DNA from: Nonomuraea jabiensis
GTDB taxonomy: Bacteria > Actinomycetota > Actinomycetes > Streptosporangiales > Streptosporangiaceae
DNA: 64,000 bases
Direction of reading: 5' to 3'
NCBI RefSeq assembly: GCF_014204795.1
Contig: NZ_JACHMB010000001.1
Span: forward strand, 7,266,501-7,330,500
Shown here: in pieces, positions 40,398 to 48,530 of the stretch
Layout: the number at the start of each line of letters is the position of its first letter
Position numbering within the stretch: the stretch's first letter is position 1
Made by a program: the position numbers and the translations under genes
Notes under the pieces: model-generated
Database searches by the model: none
The model's input: only the letters and a program-made list of their open reading frames with translations
Told to the model about the DNA's origin: nothing

Positions 40398-41341
40398 GCC
40401 TTTTCCTTGTAGTAGCGGGCCGCGCCGGGGTGCAGCTCGACCGGCGCCACCTGCTGGCCCAGCATGACGTCGAGCTTCCTGGCCTCCGGATGCACGGCCG
40501 CCAGCTCGGCCTTCTTCTCGAACAGGGTCTTGGTGATGTCGTAGGCGAGCTGCTCGCTCATCTTGTCGGGCACCAGCAGCACGTTCGCGATGCCGACGGT
40601 CTTGATCGAGCCGGACAGCTTGTAGAGGGACAGGTCCACGTCGAGGCCGACGTACTGCTGGCCGTACGTCGACTGCATGGTCGTCAGCACGTCGCTCGTG
40701 TCGAGCACCTTCACGTCCGGCTTGCTCGTGGCCAGATCGGTGATGCCGGCCGTGGGCAGGCCGCCGACCCAGAAGAACGCGTCGATCGTGCCGTCCTTGA
40801 CGGCCTGCACCGACTCGTTGATCGACAGCTGCTGCTTGGTGATGTCGTTGTCCGGGTTGATCCCGGCGGCCTGCAGGACCCGCCTGGCCACGACCTGGGT
40901 GCCGGAGTTGGCCGGGCCGAGCGAGACGCGCTTGCCCTTCAGGTCGGCCACCTTGGCGGCCCGCACGCCGGGCGCGACCACGAGCTGGGTGTAGTTGTCG
41001 TAGATGCGGGCGATGGCCTTGATGGGCTGCTTCGAGGTGAAGGTGTCCTTGCCGTTGACCGCGTCGGCCGCCGTGTCGGACTGGGAGAAGCCGATGTCGG
41101 CCTTGCCGGAGGCGAGCAGCTTGATGTTCTCGACGGAGGCCGAGGTGACCGACGCCGTGGCCTGCGTGTTGGGGATGTTGGCCGACAGCAGCTTGGCCAG
41201 GCCGCCGCCGTACACGTAATAGACGCCCGTCGTGCCGCCCGTGGCGATCGACAGCCGGTTGCCGGAGCCGCCCGCGCCACCTCCGCCGCAGCCCGCCGCG
41301 GTCAGGACGGCGACGGCCACTATCGCAAAGATCCGCTTCAC
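40394..41341 (-). CDS. TAXI-family TRAP substrate-binding lipoprotein
   Basis: A 315-residue receptor. It has a lipoprotein signal (VKRIFAIVAVAVLTAAGC, Cys18), then LSIATGGTTGVYYVYGGGLAKLL, the TAXI N-terminal signature, and DIGFSQSDTAADAV, VADLKGKRVSLGPANSGTQVVARRVLQAAGI and IDAFFWVGGLPTAGI. TAXI receptors bring dicarboxylates or amino acids such as glutamate to fused TRAP permeases. The GTG start overlaps the permease stop by 4 bp (GTGA). The substrate is unknown. Confidence 0.93.
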   Translation of the reverse strand: MKRIFAIVAVAVLTAAGCGGGGAGGSGNRLSIATGGTTGVYYVYGGGLAKLLSANIPNTQATASVTSASVENIKLLASGKADIGFSQSDTAADAVNGKDTFTSKQPIKAIARIYDNYTQLVVAPGVRAAKVADLKGKRVSLGPANSGTQVVARRVLQAAGINPDNDITKQQLSINESVQAVKDGTIDAFFWVGGLPTAGITDLATSKPDVKVLDTSDVLTTMQSTYGQQYVGLDVDLSLYKLSGSIKTVGIANVLLVPDKMSEQLAYDITKTLFEKKAELAAVHPEARKLDVMLGQQVAPVELHPGAARYYKEKA

Positions 41342-43380
41342 GCTGGGTCCCTTCTCCTGCTTCTGACGAGGTGCACGGCAACGGCCACGGCCAGGACGGC
41401 CAGGCCGGCGACGATGGGAACGGGTTCGAGGAAGAGCAGCAGCACCGCGGCGATCGCGGCGAGCACGCGTTCGGGCCAGCCGCTCATGCCGCCGGTCGCC
41501 AGCGCGAGGGCCGCCACGGCGACGGCCGAGACGGCCGTCATCAGCAGCACGGTGCCGATCGGCCCCTGCCCGAGCAGCGCCTGCCCGTTGGGCGTCAGCA
41601 CGAAGGCGAACGGCACCAGGAACGCCGGCAGCGTGTAACGCCAGGTCATCATCATCGTCTTGTACGTGTTGCCGCCGGTGATCGCCGCCGCCGCCACCGC
41701 GGACAGCGCCGTGGGCGGGCTCACCTCCGACAGCACCGCGTAGTAGAAGACGAACATGTATGCCTCGGCCTGCGTCACCCCGAGCGTCGTGAGCGCCGGG
41801 CCGATGATCACCGCGGCGATGATGAAGCTCGCGGTCACCGGCACGGCCAGGCCCAGCAGCATGACCGCGATGCCGGACATGAGCGTGGTCAGCACGAGGT
41901 TGCCCGCGGCGAAGTCCACGATGATCGCGCTGAGGTTGAGGCCGAGGCCGGTCTGCGTGATGACGCCGACGATGATGCCCGCCGCCGCGCACACCGCGGT
42001 CACCGGCAGCACCTCCAGCGTGCCCTTGGCCAGCGCCTGCCCGGTGCGCTTGAGGCCCATGCGGTGCTGCGGGTCGAGGAACGACAGCGCGAACGCGATG
42101 GCGGTGGCGATCACCACGGACTGGAACGCCGAGCGGTCCAGCGCCATCAGCACGATGATGAGGATGAGCGAGCTGAAGTGGTAGCCGAAGCGCAGCAGCA
42201 GCTTGCCCGCCTTGGGCGCGTCCACCTGCACGGCGTGGGTGCTGAAGCGGCGCGAGTCGATCTCGATGGCCAGGAAGATGCCCAGGTAGTACAGGAGCGT
42301 GGGGATCGTCGCGTACAGGAGCACCTCGAGGTAGCTGACCCTCAGATACTCGGCGATGATGAACGCCGCCGCGCCCAGCGTGGGCGGCGACAGGATGGCG
42401 CCGATGCCGCCGGCCGCGAGGATGCCGCCCGCCGGCTCCTTCGGGTAGCCGGCCCGCCGCAGCACCGGCCAGGCGACGCTGCCCAGGCTGACCGTGGTGG
42501 CCACGCCGGAGCCCGACACGGTGCCGAGCAGGAAGCCGGCCGTGGTGACGGTACGGCCGGGGGCGGCGCGGGACTTGCGGAAGGCGGCGAAGCTCAGGTC
42601 GATGAAGAACTTGCTCGCGCCCGAATAGTCGAGCACGGCGCCGTAGATCGTGAAAAGGATGATGTAACTGGCGGCCACTTGCATGGGGACGCCGAAGAAG
42701 CCCTCGGTGCCGGTGTAGAGCTGGGACACGATCTGGCCGAGGTCGAAGCCGCGGTGCCCGATAGTCCAGTCAATCGGCAAATATGCGCCGTAATAGGCAT
42801 AAATCAGGAAAACTATGCAGATGATGGTCAGGGACCAGCCGACGGTGCGCCGTACCGCCTCCAGGAGCAGCACGGTCAGCGCCAGGCCCGCCACGACGTC
42901 GAGGTCCGTCAGCGCGGCGCCGGAGCCCCGATCGCGGAACCCGTCGATGTCGAGCAGCGGATAGACCAGCACGGCCAGCGAGGCGGCGGCGAGCAGCCAG
43001 TCGGCCACGGACGGCCGCTCGGAGCGCCGGGTCCCCTCCGGGTGCGCCACGGCCCTCGACACGCCCGCCAGCGGGTCGTCCTCCGCCGGTGTCTCGGGGG
43101 GCGGGCTCTCGGCAGCCTTGCCGCGCCCGAACAGCCGCGGCAGGAACGCGGGCCAGCCCGACCGGTAGCAGAGGAAGACCAGCGGCAGCGCCACCGCCAG
43201 GAACGTCATCCGGTGTTCCAGGGCCTCCACCGGCCGGAACACCACCACCAGCGAATAAACCGACAGCAGCCCGCCGACGATCCACACGCCGAGTCGCAGG
43301 GGCCCGCCGAGTTGCCGCGCCGGGCGTTCCTGTTCGTGCGCGGAGACCAGTTCGGCCTCACGGTCGCTCAGCTCGGTCAA
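41338..43380 (-). CDS. Fused TRAP transporter permease (TAXI type)
   Basis: A 680-residue permease combining the small (DctQ-like) and large (DctM-like) subunits, with about 16 hydrophobic segments. Key stretches are GTVSGSGVATTVSLGSVAWPVLRRAGYPKEPAGGILAAGGIGAILSPPTLGAAAFIIAEYL, the DctM substrate and Na+ site region, and LGLAVPVTASFIIAAVIIGPAL with SEVSPPTALSAVAAAAITGGN. It is first in the operon permease-receptor-DUF1850. The divergent LuxR-type gene starts 213 bp away and is a candidate regulator. Confidence 0.93.
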   Translation of the reverse strand: MTELSDREAELVSAHEQERPARQLGGPLRLGVWIVGGLLSVYSLVVVFRPVEALEHRMTFLAVALPLVFLCYRSGWPAFLPRLFGRGKAAESPPPETPAEDDPLAGVSRAVAHPEGTRRSERPSVADWLLAAASLAVLVYPLLDIDGFRDRGSGAALTDLDVVAGLALTVLLLEAVRRTVGWSLTIICIVFLIYAYYGAYLPIDWTIGHRGFDLGQIVSQLYTGTEGFFGVPMQVAASYIILFTIYGAVLDYSGASKFFIDLSFAAFRKSRAAPGRTVTTAGFLLGTVSGSGVATTVSLGSVAWPVLRRAGYPKEPAGGILAAGGIGAILSPPTLGAAAFIIAEYLRVSYLEVLLYATIPTLLYYLGIFLAIEIDSRRFSTHAVQVDAPKAGKLLLRFGYHFSSLILIIVLMALDRSAFQSVVIATAIAFALSFLDPQHRMGLKRTGQALAKGTLEVLPVTAVCAAAGIIVGVITQTGLGLNLSAIIVDFAAGNLVLTTLMSGIAVMLLGLAVPVTASFIIAAVIIGPALTTLGVTQAEAYMFVFYYAVLSEVSPPTALSAVAAAAITGGNTYKTMMMTWRYTLPAFLVPFAFVLTPNGQALLGQGPIGTVLLMTAVSAVAVAALALATGGMSGWPERVLAAIAAVLLLFLEPVPIVAGLAVLAVAVAVHLVRSRRRDPA

Positions 43381-43593
43381 GACACATCCTCCCCCGACAC
43401 GGCGTTGCAGCGGACTTTACGAGTCGCTCACGCGCGGAGGGAAGAGGCCGTTATCCATTCGATCTCCAAGCCCGGAACAAAGATCGCCGATCCCCTCGCC
43501 GTGCCCCGGTCCCGGCGCCCGGAGAGTGTCCAGAGGCTCATGAAAAAAAGTTTCAAGAAGACCTCAAGGTTTGGCAAATGATATAAAGGCTCG

Positions 43594-44565
43594 GTGGCCG
43601 AGATCACCCTTGACGTCCGCCAGCTCCAGGCGTTCGCCGAGGTCGGCTACCAGGTCGCGGGCAGCGGCGGAGCCCACGCGGCGATGGCGGCGCTGCGCCG
43701 GGTGGTCCCGGTGGACGCCTACGAGTTCGTCGCGTTCGACCCGGCCACGGGGCGGCACCACAGCGTCGTGTCCGACGGCCACCGGCGCATCGACCACGAC
43801 GCGGCCGAGGAATACGCGGGGCTGGAGGCGTGCCGCAGGGCCATCGCCACCCGCGCGCCGGTGATCATGCCGGAGCCGGGCACCGAGCGTTACTTCCGGC
43901 GCCACCTGGCCCCCTACGGCTGGCGGGCGGGGCTGACGACGCCGCTGTTCCTGGCCGAGGGCCGCTACACGGGGCTGCTCCACCTGGCCACCAAGGACTC
44001 CTTCCCCCGGCTCACGGGCGCGCTGGTCGTCGCGATCAGCCCGATGCTCGCCCACGTCACCGACCTGACCAGGTGCGTCATCGACCCGGTCGGGCTGCCG
44101 CCGGACTTCCGGGCGGTCGCCTTCGACCGGGTGGGGACGCGGCGCGAGGTGCCGGGCCACGAGACGTCGGCCGTGCTGCGCGAGGATCCGGCGATGGCCG
44201 CGTTCGCCCGGGCGTTCATCGACTCGCGGGAGCTGAGCAGGCACGGGCTCTGGCTCGACCGCAAGGGGCGATGGCACGAGCTGCGGCTGCTCAGGGCCGG
44301 GGTCGGGTTCCAGGGTGCGCTCCAGGGCGCGGTGGTGGCCGAGCGGCCGTGCCCGCTGCCGTACGACCTGACCGGGCGCGAGGTGGACGTGCTCACCCGG
44401 GTGGCGGCCGGCGACTCCAACCCGCAGATCGCCGCCGCGCTGGTGCTCAGCGTCCGCACGGTGACGACCCATCTGGAGCACATCTTCGCCAAGCTCGGCT
44501 GCGACAGCCGTACCCGCCTGACCACCAAGGCCCTCGCCGAGGGCCTGTGCCGCCTCGACGCCTGA
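43594..44565 (+). CDS. LuxR-family regulator with GAF-like N-terminus
   Basis: A 323-residue regulator. Residues 10-160 look like a GAF-type sensor (MAALRRVVPVDAYEFVAFDPATG, GWRAGLTTPLFLAEGRYTGLLHLATKDS). The C-terminal LuxR helix-turn-helix is at about 258-318 (LTGREVDVLTRVAAGDSNPQIAAALVLSVRTVTTHLEHIFAKLGCDSRTRL). There is no receiver domain. It is divergent from the TRAP operon and may control it. GTG 43594 is preceded by TATAAA 6 nt upstream, so the transcript may be leaderless. It ends head-on against the next gene without a gap. Confidence 0.88.
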   Translation: MAEITLDVRQLQAFAEVGYQVAGSGGAHAAMAALRRVVPVDAYEFVAFDPATGRHHSVVSDGHRRIDHDAAEEYAGLEACRRAIATRAPVIMPEPGTERYFRRHLAPYGWRAGLTTPLFLAEGRYTGLLHLATKDSFPRLTGALVVAISPMLAHVTDLTRCVIDPVGLPPDFRAVAFDRVGTRREVPGHETSAVLREDPAMAAFARAFIDSRELSRHGLWLDRKGRWHELRLLRAGVGFQGALQGAVVAERPCPLPYDLTGREVDVLTRVAAGDSNPQIAAALVLSVRTVTTHLEHIFAKLGCDSRTRLTTKALAEGLCRLDA

Positions 44566-45051
44566 CTAGACGGCCACCCCGGCCGACAGGTGGGACCACA
44601 GGAGCTCGAACCAGACCGTCGTCGTGCCGTCCTCGCGGGTGAAGCCCCAGCGGTGGCTGAGCGCCTCGATCAGCGGCAGGCCGCGCCCGCTGGTGGACTG
44701 CGCGCTCGTACGGCACACGCACGGCGGCCCGTCCGACCCGGCGTCCGACACGAGGACCCGCACCGCCGTCTCCGAGCTGCTCACGGTGCTGCTCACGGTC
44801 ACCGTGAACGACCCGCCCGCCCCGGACCTGGTGTGCAGGATCGCGTTCGTGGCCAGCTCGCTGGTGAGCAGGGCCGCGTCGTCGTACAGGGGGTGGTCGC
44901 GGCCGAGCGCGGCCGTCACGAGCCCCCGGGCCCTGGCCACCTGCGACGGCACGCCCGGGAGCCGGGCCACGAGATCACGGGAGTCGCCCCCGTCGACGCT
45001 GTGAAAGTCCGGCGGTGCCACGGCGACCTCCCCCAAATCCGGTGACGTCAT
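44566..45051 (-). CDS. HATPase_c-type ATP-binding protein (RsbW-like anti-sigma kinase)
   Basis: A 161-residue protein with an HATPase fold: ARGLVTAALGRDHPLYDDAALLTSELATNAILHT (N box), VRVLVSDAGSD (G1) and TSGRGLPLIEALSHRWGF (G2), ending in TVWFEL. Actinomycetes encode many such small ATP-binding regulators that phosphorylate or bind anti-sigma antagonists. ATG 45051 starts a normal-length protein; longer in-frame starts exist upstream but lack support. The SpoIIE-type phosphatase at the window start is the opposite activity of the same signalling logic, though there is no genetic link between them. Confidence 0.82.
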   Translation of the reverse strand: MTSPDLGEVAVAPPDFHSVDGGDSRDLVARLPGVPSQVARARGLVTAALGRDHPLYDDAALLTSELATNAILHTRSGAGGSFTVTVSSTVSSSETAVRVLVSDAGSDGPPCVCRTSAQSTSGRGLPLIEALSHRWGFTREDGTTTVWFELLWSHLSAGVAV

Positions 45052-45184
45052 GAGACGCGCCGGCAGGGGGCCGGAGATTACCGCGAAAAGGTAGGAATGA
45101 CCTTGCCCGAGGTCGGCTGCGCGACCGCGGACGCCGACCGAGTACGCTGCGATCGACGAGTCGTCTAGGCCAATAGGGGAGAGC

Positions 45185-45664
45185 GTGGGAGGTCGCGTGA
45201 GCAGCCTGGAGGCCGTCTGGGTGCAACCGTACGACCAGGTGGGGGCGGCGGTCGTGACCGGCGTCTTCGACATCCTGCACGTCGGCCACGTGCGCTACCT
45301 GGGCGCGGTCGCCGACCGCGGCCTGCCGCTGGTCGTCGGCGTGGAGGACGATCCGCGGGTGCGGGCCTGGAAGGGGCCGAGCCGCCCGCTCAACCCGGCG
45401 GAGGAGCGGGCCGAGGTACTGGCCGCGCTCCGCTTCGTGACCGGCGTCTTCATCGTGACGGGGCCGCCCGAGGCGCACGGGCCGGAGGACTACATCGACC
45501 TCCTGGCCCCGATGCGGCCGGGGGCGCTCGCGCACACGGCCGGCGACCCGCACGCGGGCGCCCGCGCGGCGGCGGCGGCGATCCTGGGGGCCGAGTGCTG
45601 GGAGATGGCCTCCATCCCCGGCCGCTCGACGACCCGGATCGTGAACGCGGCCGGCAAGGGCTGA
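45185..45664 (+). CDS. RfaE2-like nucleotidyltransferase (cytidylyltransferase fold)
   Basis: A 159-residue protein. TGVFDILHVGHVRYLGAVAD carries the HxGH nucleotide-binding motif near residue 33, with GVEDDPRVRAWKGPSRPLNPAEERAEVLAALRFV and the C-terminal GRSTTRIV, equivalent to the ISTT motif. Relatives activate sugar phosphates (ADP-heptose, glycerol-3-phosphate) with ATP or CTP. No sugar kinase partner lies nearby. GTG 45185 after GGGGAG is chosen; GTG 45197 after GGGAGG is equally plausible. Confidence 0.82.
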   Translation: MGGRVSSLEAVWVQPYDQVGAAVVTGVFDILHVGHVRYLGAVADRGLPLVVGVEDDPRVRAWKGPSRPLNPAEERAEVLAALRFVTGVFIVTGPPEAHGPEDYIDLLAPMRPGALAHTAGDPHAGARAAAAAILGAECWEMASIPGRSTTRIVNAAGKG

Positions 45665-45735
45665 CAGCCGGGCCCTTCGCGCTCCCTCCGAGGGGCCGCG
45701 CCTGCGGCAGTGATGATCGCGTACGCTTTCGTGGC

Positions 45736-46323
45736 ATGACGGCCGACCTGGTGGCGAAGCGCGTGACGAACCTGCTGGCACCCCAAGTGCTGGTGATCGC
45801 CATGCCGCCCGTCGTCGGCCTGCTCGCCCAGGGATGGGGCGGCGCGGCATGGGGCCTGGTGGCCTCGGCGATCTGCGGCGGCGTGCCGGCGGCGGTGATC
45901 GCGGCCGGCGTGCGGGCGGGCCGCCTCGACTCCCACCACATCGTGGATCGCGCCCGCCGCACCGGCCCCCTGCTCGCCGCCGTGGCGGCCGTGCTGGCCG
46001 CGCTGGCGCTGCTGGTCGTGATGGGCGCGCCGACGCTGCTCGTCGCCACCGTGACCGCGATGCTGGTCGCGCTGGCCGTCACCGTGCCGGTGACGCTGCG
46101 CTGGAAGATCTCCTTCCACGCCGCCGTCTCGGCGGGCACGGTCGTCGTGTTCGCCCACGTCCTGCCCGCCTGGCCGGCCGCGATCGCCGGAGCCGCCGTG
46201 GTCGCGCTGGTGTGCTGGGCACGCGTACGGCTCAGGCACCACACCTGGCCCCAGGTCGTCGCCGGAGCGCTGGTCGGCACGGCGGCGACGTGGGCGACCC
46301 TGGCGGCGTTCGGCCTGGGCTGA
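45736..46323 (+). CDS. PAP2-like integral membrane protein
   Basis: A 195-residue protein with about six hydrophobic segments. The last third reads KISFHAAVSAGTVVVFAHVLP and RVRLRHHTWPQVVAGALVG, which resemble the SxH and RxxxxxHxxxD phosphatase motifs of PAP2 enzymes, although the final Asp position is Gln/Val. It could be a lipid phosphatase relative or a prenyl-diphosphate-binding membrane protein. TACGCT lies 8 nt before the ATG and no ribosome binding site is visible. Confidence 0.65.
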   Translation: MTADLVAKRVTNLLAPQVLVIAMPPVVGLLAQGWGGAAWGLVASAICGGVPAAVIAAGVRAGRLDSHHIVDRARRTGPLLAAVAAVLAALALLVVMGAPTLLVATVTAMLVALAVTVPVTLRWKISFHAAVSAGTVVVFAHVLPAWPAAIAGAAVVALVCWARVRLRHHTWPQVVAGALVGTAATWATLAAFGLG

Positions 46324-46376
46324 ACCCCGTCGCGCCGGGCCGGAATAGCGGCGCCGCGTCCCGGGTTGCCGCTGAC

Positions 46377-47120
46377 ATGGATGTCACGAACCGCGGCCGG
46401 GTACGCGTCGAGCCCACGGCCAAGCGTGTGAGGACCTATCTCGGCGGCCGGGTGGTGGCCGACTCCACCTCCGCCCTCCTGGTGTGGGAGGTCCCGTACT
46501 ACCCCACCTACTACTTCCCGGTGGCCGACGTGGACGAGTCCGCGCTCAAGGCCACCGGCGCGACCAAGCACTCCCCGAGCCGGGGAGACGGCCTGGTCCA
46601 CACCGTCACCTCGGGCACGGCGGAGGCGGCCGACGCCGCGCTCGTCTATCCCGACTCGCCGCTGGAGCAGATCCGCGGCCACGTGCGCTTCGAGTGGGAC
46701 GCCATGGACGCCTGGTTCGAGGAGGACGAGGAGGTCTACTTCCACCCGCGTGACCCGTACACGCGGGTGGACATCCTGCCGAGCTCGCGCCACGTGCGGG
46801 TCGAGGTGGACGGCGTGACCGTGGCCGACTCCCGCAGCCCGCGCATCCTCTTCGAGACGGGCCTGCCCGCCCGCTACTACCTGCCGAAGACGGACGTACG
46901 GCTCGACCTGCTGGAGCACACCGACACCGCCACCCACTGCCCCTACAAGGGCACGGCGGAATACTGGACGGTCAACGGCCAGAAGGACCTGGCCTGGTCC
47001 TACCGCACGCCGCTGCCGGAGAGCGAGAAGGTCGCCGGGCTGATCGCGTTCTACAACGAGAAGCTCGACATCTACGTGGACGGCGAGCTCCAGGAGCGCC
47101 CGAAGTCGAAGTTCTCCTGA
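46377..47120 (+). CDS. DUF427 protein with two tandem domains
   Basis: A 247-residue protein composed of two DUF427 units. The first (about residues 10-110) has RVRTYLGGRVVADSTSALLVWEVPYYPTYYFPVADV; the second (about 135-235) repeats the pattern as HVRVEVDGVTVADSRSPRILFETGLPARYYLPKTDVRLDLLEHTDTATHCPYKGTAEYW. The CPYKG motif is conserved in the second copy only; the first reads HSPSRGDGLVH. DUF427 function is unknown. A short hairpin (47121-47139) follows, shared with the opposing gene. Confidence 0.88.
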   Translation: MDVTNRGRVRVEPTAKRVRTYLGGRVVADSTSALLVWEVPYYPTYYFPVADVDESALKATGATKHSPSRGDGLVHTVTSGTAEAADAALVYPDSPLEQIRGHVRFEWDAMDAWFEEDEEVYFHPRDPYTRVDILPSSRHVRVEVDGVTVADSRSPRILFETGLPARYYLPKTDVRLDLLEHTDTATHCPYKGTAEYWTVNGQKDLAWSYRTPLPESEKVAGLIAFYNEKLDIYVDGELQERPKSKFS

Positions 47121-47130
47121 TCCGCCGCGC

Positions 47131-47733
47131 TCAGGCGGAGGGGGTCCAGCGCGGGTCGCGGCCGAGGTAGCGCAGGAGCGCCGCCACGTCGTCGTCGCCC
47201 GGCTCCGCGTCCAGCGCCGGGGCGTACGCGCCCCAGGCGCGCAGCGGCTCGACGATCTCCATGGCGACCTTCAGCAGGGGCCGGGCCAGCTCCGGCGTGA
47301 GCGGCGAGGGCTGGCCGGTCGCGACCGCGATGTCCCAGGCGTGCACGGCGGCGTCCAGCGCGCACGCCGTCGAGCCGGACCACGGCGACATCTTGTGCGG
47401 CGGCACCGGCGTCGGCACCTCCGTGGCGTCCCGGTCGACGCCGGCCCACGCCCGGGCCGAGCGGGCCAGCGCGTCCTCGGTGAAGGCCGACGGGTCCGCC
47501 TCCGGCTCGCCCGACGGCTCGAACGGGTTGAACGTGGGGCCGGGCTCGCCGGTCAGCGCGGACGCGAACCCGATCTGGTCGCCGACCGCGTGCTGGAGGA
47601 CCTGGGTGACGTCCCAGGCCGCGCAGGGCGTCGGCAGGTGCCAGGCCCCGGCCGGCACGGCGCCGACGACCCGGCGCAGCGCCTCGTGCGAGCCGTCGAG
47701 GATGTCCCAGCCGCTGACAGTGGTGTCGCTCAT
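47131..47733 (-). CDS. TIGR03086-type DinB/mycothiol-dependent family protein
   Basis: A 200-residue DinB-fold protein: LDGSHEALRRVVGAVPAGAWHLPTPCAAWDVTQVLQHAVGDQIG and ALDAAVHAWDIAVATGQ. The three His that usually bind a divalent metal are visible (SH, QH, VH). TPCxxWdVxxVLxH is the signature of mycothiol-dependent maleylpyruvate isomerase relatives; the substrate is unknown. GAAAGGGGG lies before ATG 47733. The TetR gene starts further upstream on the same strand, and the two may be co-transcribed. Confidence 0.85.
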   Translation of the reverse strand: MSDTTVSGWDILDGSHEALRRVVGAVPAGAWHLPTPCAAWDVTQVLQHAVGDQIGFASALTGEPGPTFNPFEPSGEPEADPSAFTEDALARSARAWAGVDRDATEVPTPVPPHKMSPWSGSTACALDAAVHAWDIAVATGQPSPLTPELARPLLKVAMEIVEPLRAWGAYAPALDAEPGDDDVAALLRYLGRDPRWTPSA

Positions 47734-47789
47734 GGGTGAGCCCCCTTTCGTGGTGCTTTCAGCATAGCAGAACGGAATAGTTTGTTCCA

Positions 47790-48443
47790 CTAGTTGGGAG
47801 CCTCGGCCGCAAGTCCGTGGAGCAGCATGTCCAGGGCCTGCTCGAAGTCCGCCGGCGGGTCCACGCCCTCCCGGGTGCTCCGCAGCAGCCTGCTGAAATG
47901 CGGCAGGCGGGCCGGATCCATCTCGCGTACGTACGCGCTGACCCCCTGCTCGCCCGCGTGCACGCCCGGGTCGCCGGTGAACCCGCCCGTGGACAGCACC
48001 AGCGACCCGAACACCAGGCTGTTGACGGCGGTCAGTGCCCGCCACGCGCCCAGGTCGTCGAACCCCGCCTGGAACAGCGCCCCCACCAGCGCGTCGAGCG
48101 GCTCCAGCGCCCGTACGGAGGTCGGGTTGGACTGGTCGGTGACCAGCGCGAGCGGCACCGCCGGATGGCGGCTGAACACCCGGTACATGCTCAGCGCCAC
48201 CGCGCGCACCTGCTCCTGCCACGGCAGCGCCGGGTCCGGCCGCTCGACCTGCTCGAACACCCGCTCGGCCACGCCGTCGAGGATGTCGGCCTTGTTGGAG
48301 ACGTGGTTGTAGAGGGACATCGCCTCGACGCCGAGCGCCTTGGCCAGCCGTCGCATGGTCAGGCCCTCCAGGCCCTCCTGGTCGGCCAGTTCCAGGGCCG
48401 CGTCCAGGACCCTCTCCCTGTTCAGCGGCTCCCGTCGTGCCAT
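47790..48443 (-). CDS. TetR-family regulator (TetR_C_1)
   Basis: A 217-residue regulator. The helix-turn-helix is at 8-55 (NRERVLDAALELADQEGLEGLTMRRLAKALGVEAMSLYNHVSNKADILDGV), and the C-terminal TetR/AcrR domain has HPAVPLALVTDQSNPTSVRALEPLDALVGALFQAGFDDLGAWRAL. It is divergent from a flavin monooxygenase gene, with two abutting CTTAC-N3-GTAAG palindromes between them. This is a textbook arrangement for drug-inducible antibiotic-modifying oxygenases. AAAGGAGC precedes the ATG. Confidence 0.92.
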   Translation of the reverse strand: MARREPLNRERVLDAALELADQEGLEGLTMRRLAKALGVEAMSLYNHVSNKADILDGVAERVFEQVERPDPALPWQEQVRAVALSMYRVFSRHPAVPLALVTDQSNPTSVRALEPLDALVGALFQAGFDDLGAWRALTAVNSLVFGSLVLSTGGFTGDPGVHAGEQGVSAYVREMDPARLPHFSRLLRSTREGVDPPADFEQALDMLLHGLAAEAPN

Positions 48444-48491
48444 TCGGTGCTCCTTTCCCCGATTGACAAAGCTTACGGTGTATGTGTTCTA

Positions 48492-48517
48492 CTTACTACG
48501 TAAGCTTACTGCGTAAG
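48492..48517. promoter_or_regulatory. Double TetR operator before the monooxygenase gene
   Basis: Two 13-bp palindromes, CTTAC-TAC-GTAAG (48492-48504) and CTTAC-TGC-GTAAG (48505-48517), abut exactly. Another AAGCTTAC half lies near 48470. The second copy ends 13 bp before the monooxygenase ATG, so bound repressor would cover its promoter and ribosome binding region. Confidence 0.75.
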
Positions 48518-48530
48518 TAAGGGAGCGGAG

